A stretch of DNA of 31,218 nucleotides, from IMG/VR virus record IMGVR_UViG_3300030102_005125, positions 16,589 to 47,806 of that record; one strand, written 5' to 3'. The notes beneath the pieces are model-generated. The model searched no databases, had not been told where the DNA came from, and saw nothing but the letters and a program-made list of their open reading frames with translations. A program made the position numbers and the translations under genes. This document shows positions 31,135-31,218 of the stretch, piece by piece (within the stretch, counting starts at the first letter, position 1; each line of letters begins with the position of its first letter). The DNA is from a virus.

Positions 31135-31218
31135 GTTTTTGTCAATTGGGGACCCCCTGCAACGAATGTGCCTGAGGTCCACCGAGATGAAATGAAGTTG
31201 AGAACATTACATGTACAT
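31135..31218 (-). other. Window edge, unresolved coding: three minus-strand frames all open in part
   Basis: This last stretch is clearly richer in G+C than its surroundings. On the minus strand, frame A is open from the edge to TAA 31128 (ends GGPQLTKTC) and overlaps the ATG at 31134 as ATGCTAA, so it could be the C-terminus of the next gene. Frame B has ATG 31207 to TGA 31142 and encodes MFSTSFHLGGPQAHSLQGVP plus N. Frame C extends the 24-aa gene upstream. I cannot choose among them without the sequence beyond the edge. Confidence 0.3.

Noticed and set aside
1-31218. tRNA genes, CRISPR arrays, transposons, integrase or attachment sites
   Set aside because: No cloverleaf-like segment with a CCA end, no regular spaced direct repeats, and no transposase or integrase motif was found in either strand.

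Overview
The window is a dense, AT-rich stretch of a tailed double-stranded DNA phage (Caudoviricetes), with no ribosomal, tRNA or host housekeeping operons. Gene families, codon use and gene style (stop/start overlaps of the TAATG and ATGA type, C1q-like fibre tips, family A DNA polymerase, PP-loop 'PAPS reductase-like' enzyme, 2OG-Fe(II) oxygenase) resemble marine podovirus-like phages of SAR11/SAR116-type alphaproteobacteria and the many uncultured marine phage contigs. That taxonomic reading is inference. Capsid, portal and terminase genes are not in the window, so this is part of a genome.

Layout: (1) Positions 1-17015, plus strand. First comes a run of tail-fibre and tip genes (a partial fibre, three C1q-like paralogues, a fourth tip of another type, a 22-residue-repeat protein and a long fibre). 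Then a P22 gp10/T7 gp12-like tail accessory protein and several small structural proteins. Then comes a set of large internal or ejected virion proteins (319, 285, 611 and 1086 aa) with a GNAT acetyltransferase inside it. It ends with a membrane-anchored coiled-coil protein, a T4-type lysozyme and a RecB/Cas4-like nuclease. (2) Positions 17017-18486, minus strand: one SNF2-like SF2 helicase, lying alone against the flow of its neighbours. (3) Positions 18516-28987, plus strand: replication and recombination genes in order (coiled-coil protein, SSB-like protein with an acidic -EEVPF tail, archaeo-eukaryotic type primase, UvrD-like helicase, DUF6378 protein, DNA polymerase A, endonuclease VII). 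A GH73-type glucosaminidase follows, then an iron/sulfur-flavoured accessory cassette: PP-loop enzyme, small zinc-ribbon protein, 2OG-Fe(II) oxygenase, two small proteins and a SufE-like sulfur acceptor. (4) Positions 28980-31134, minus strand: a string of at least eight small genes, each overlapping the next, several encoding membrane or exported proteins.

The 29-bp gap between the inverted helicase and the replication operon holds two candidate sigma70-type promoters that overlap physically and point in opposite directions. This would make the choice between the helicase and the replication operon mutually exclusive. The most notable content is the sulfur/iron cassette: a SufE homologue with an unusual cysteine-rich N-terminus, two genes downstream of an Fe(II) oxygenase and near a cysteine-rich PP-loop enzyme. 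Also notable are Leu at the position equivalent to E. coli Pol I Phe762, four adjacent and diverged fibre-tip genes, and several very small genes (24-56 codons) recognisable from Shine-Dalgarno sequences and overlap geometry.
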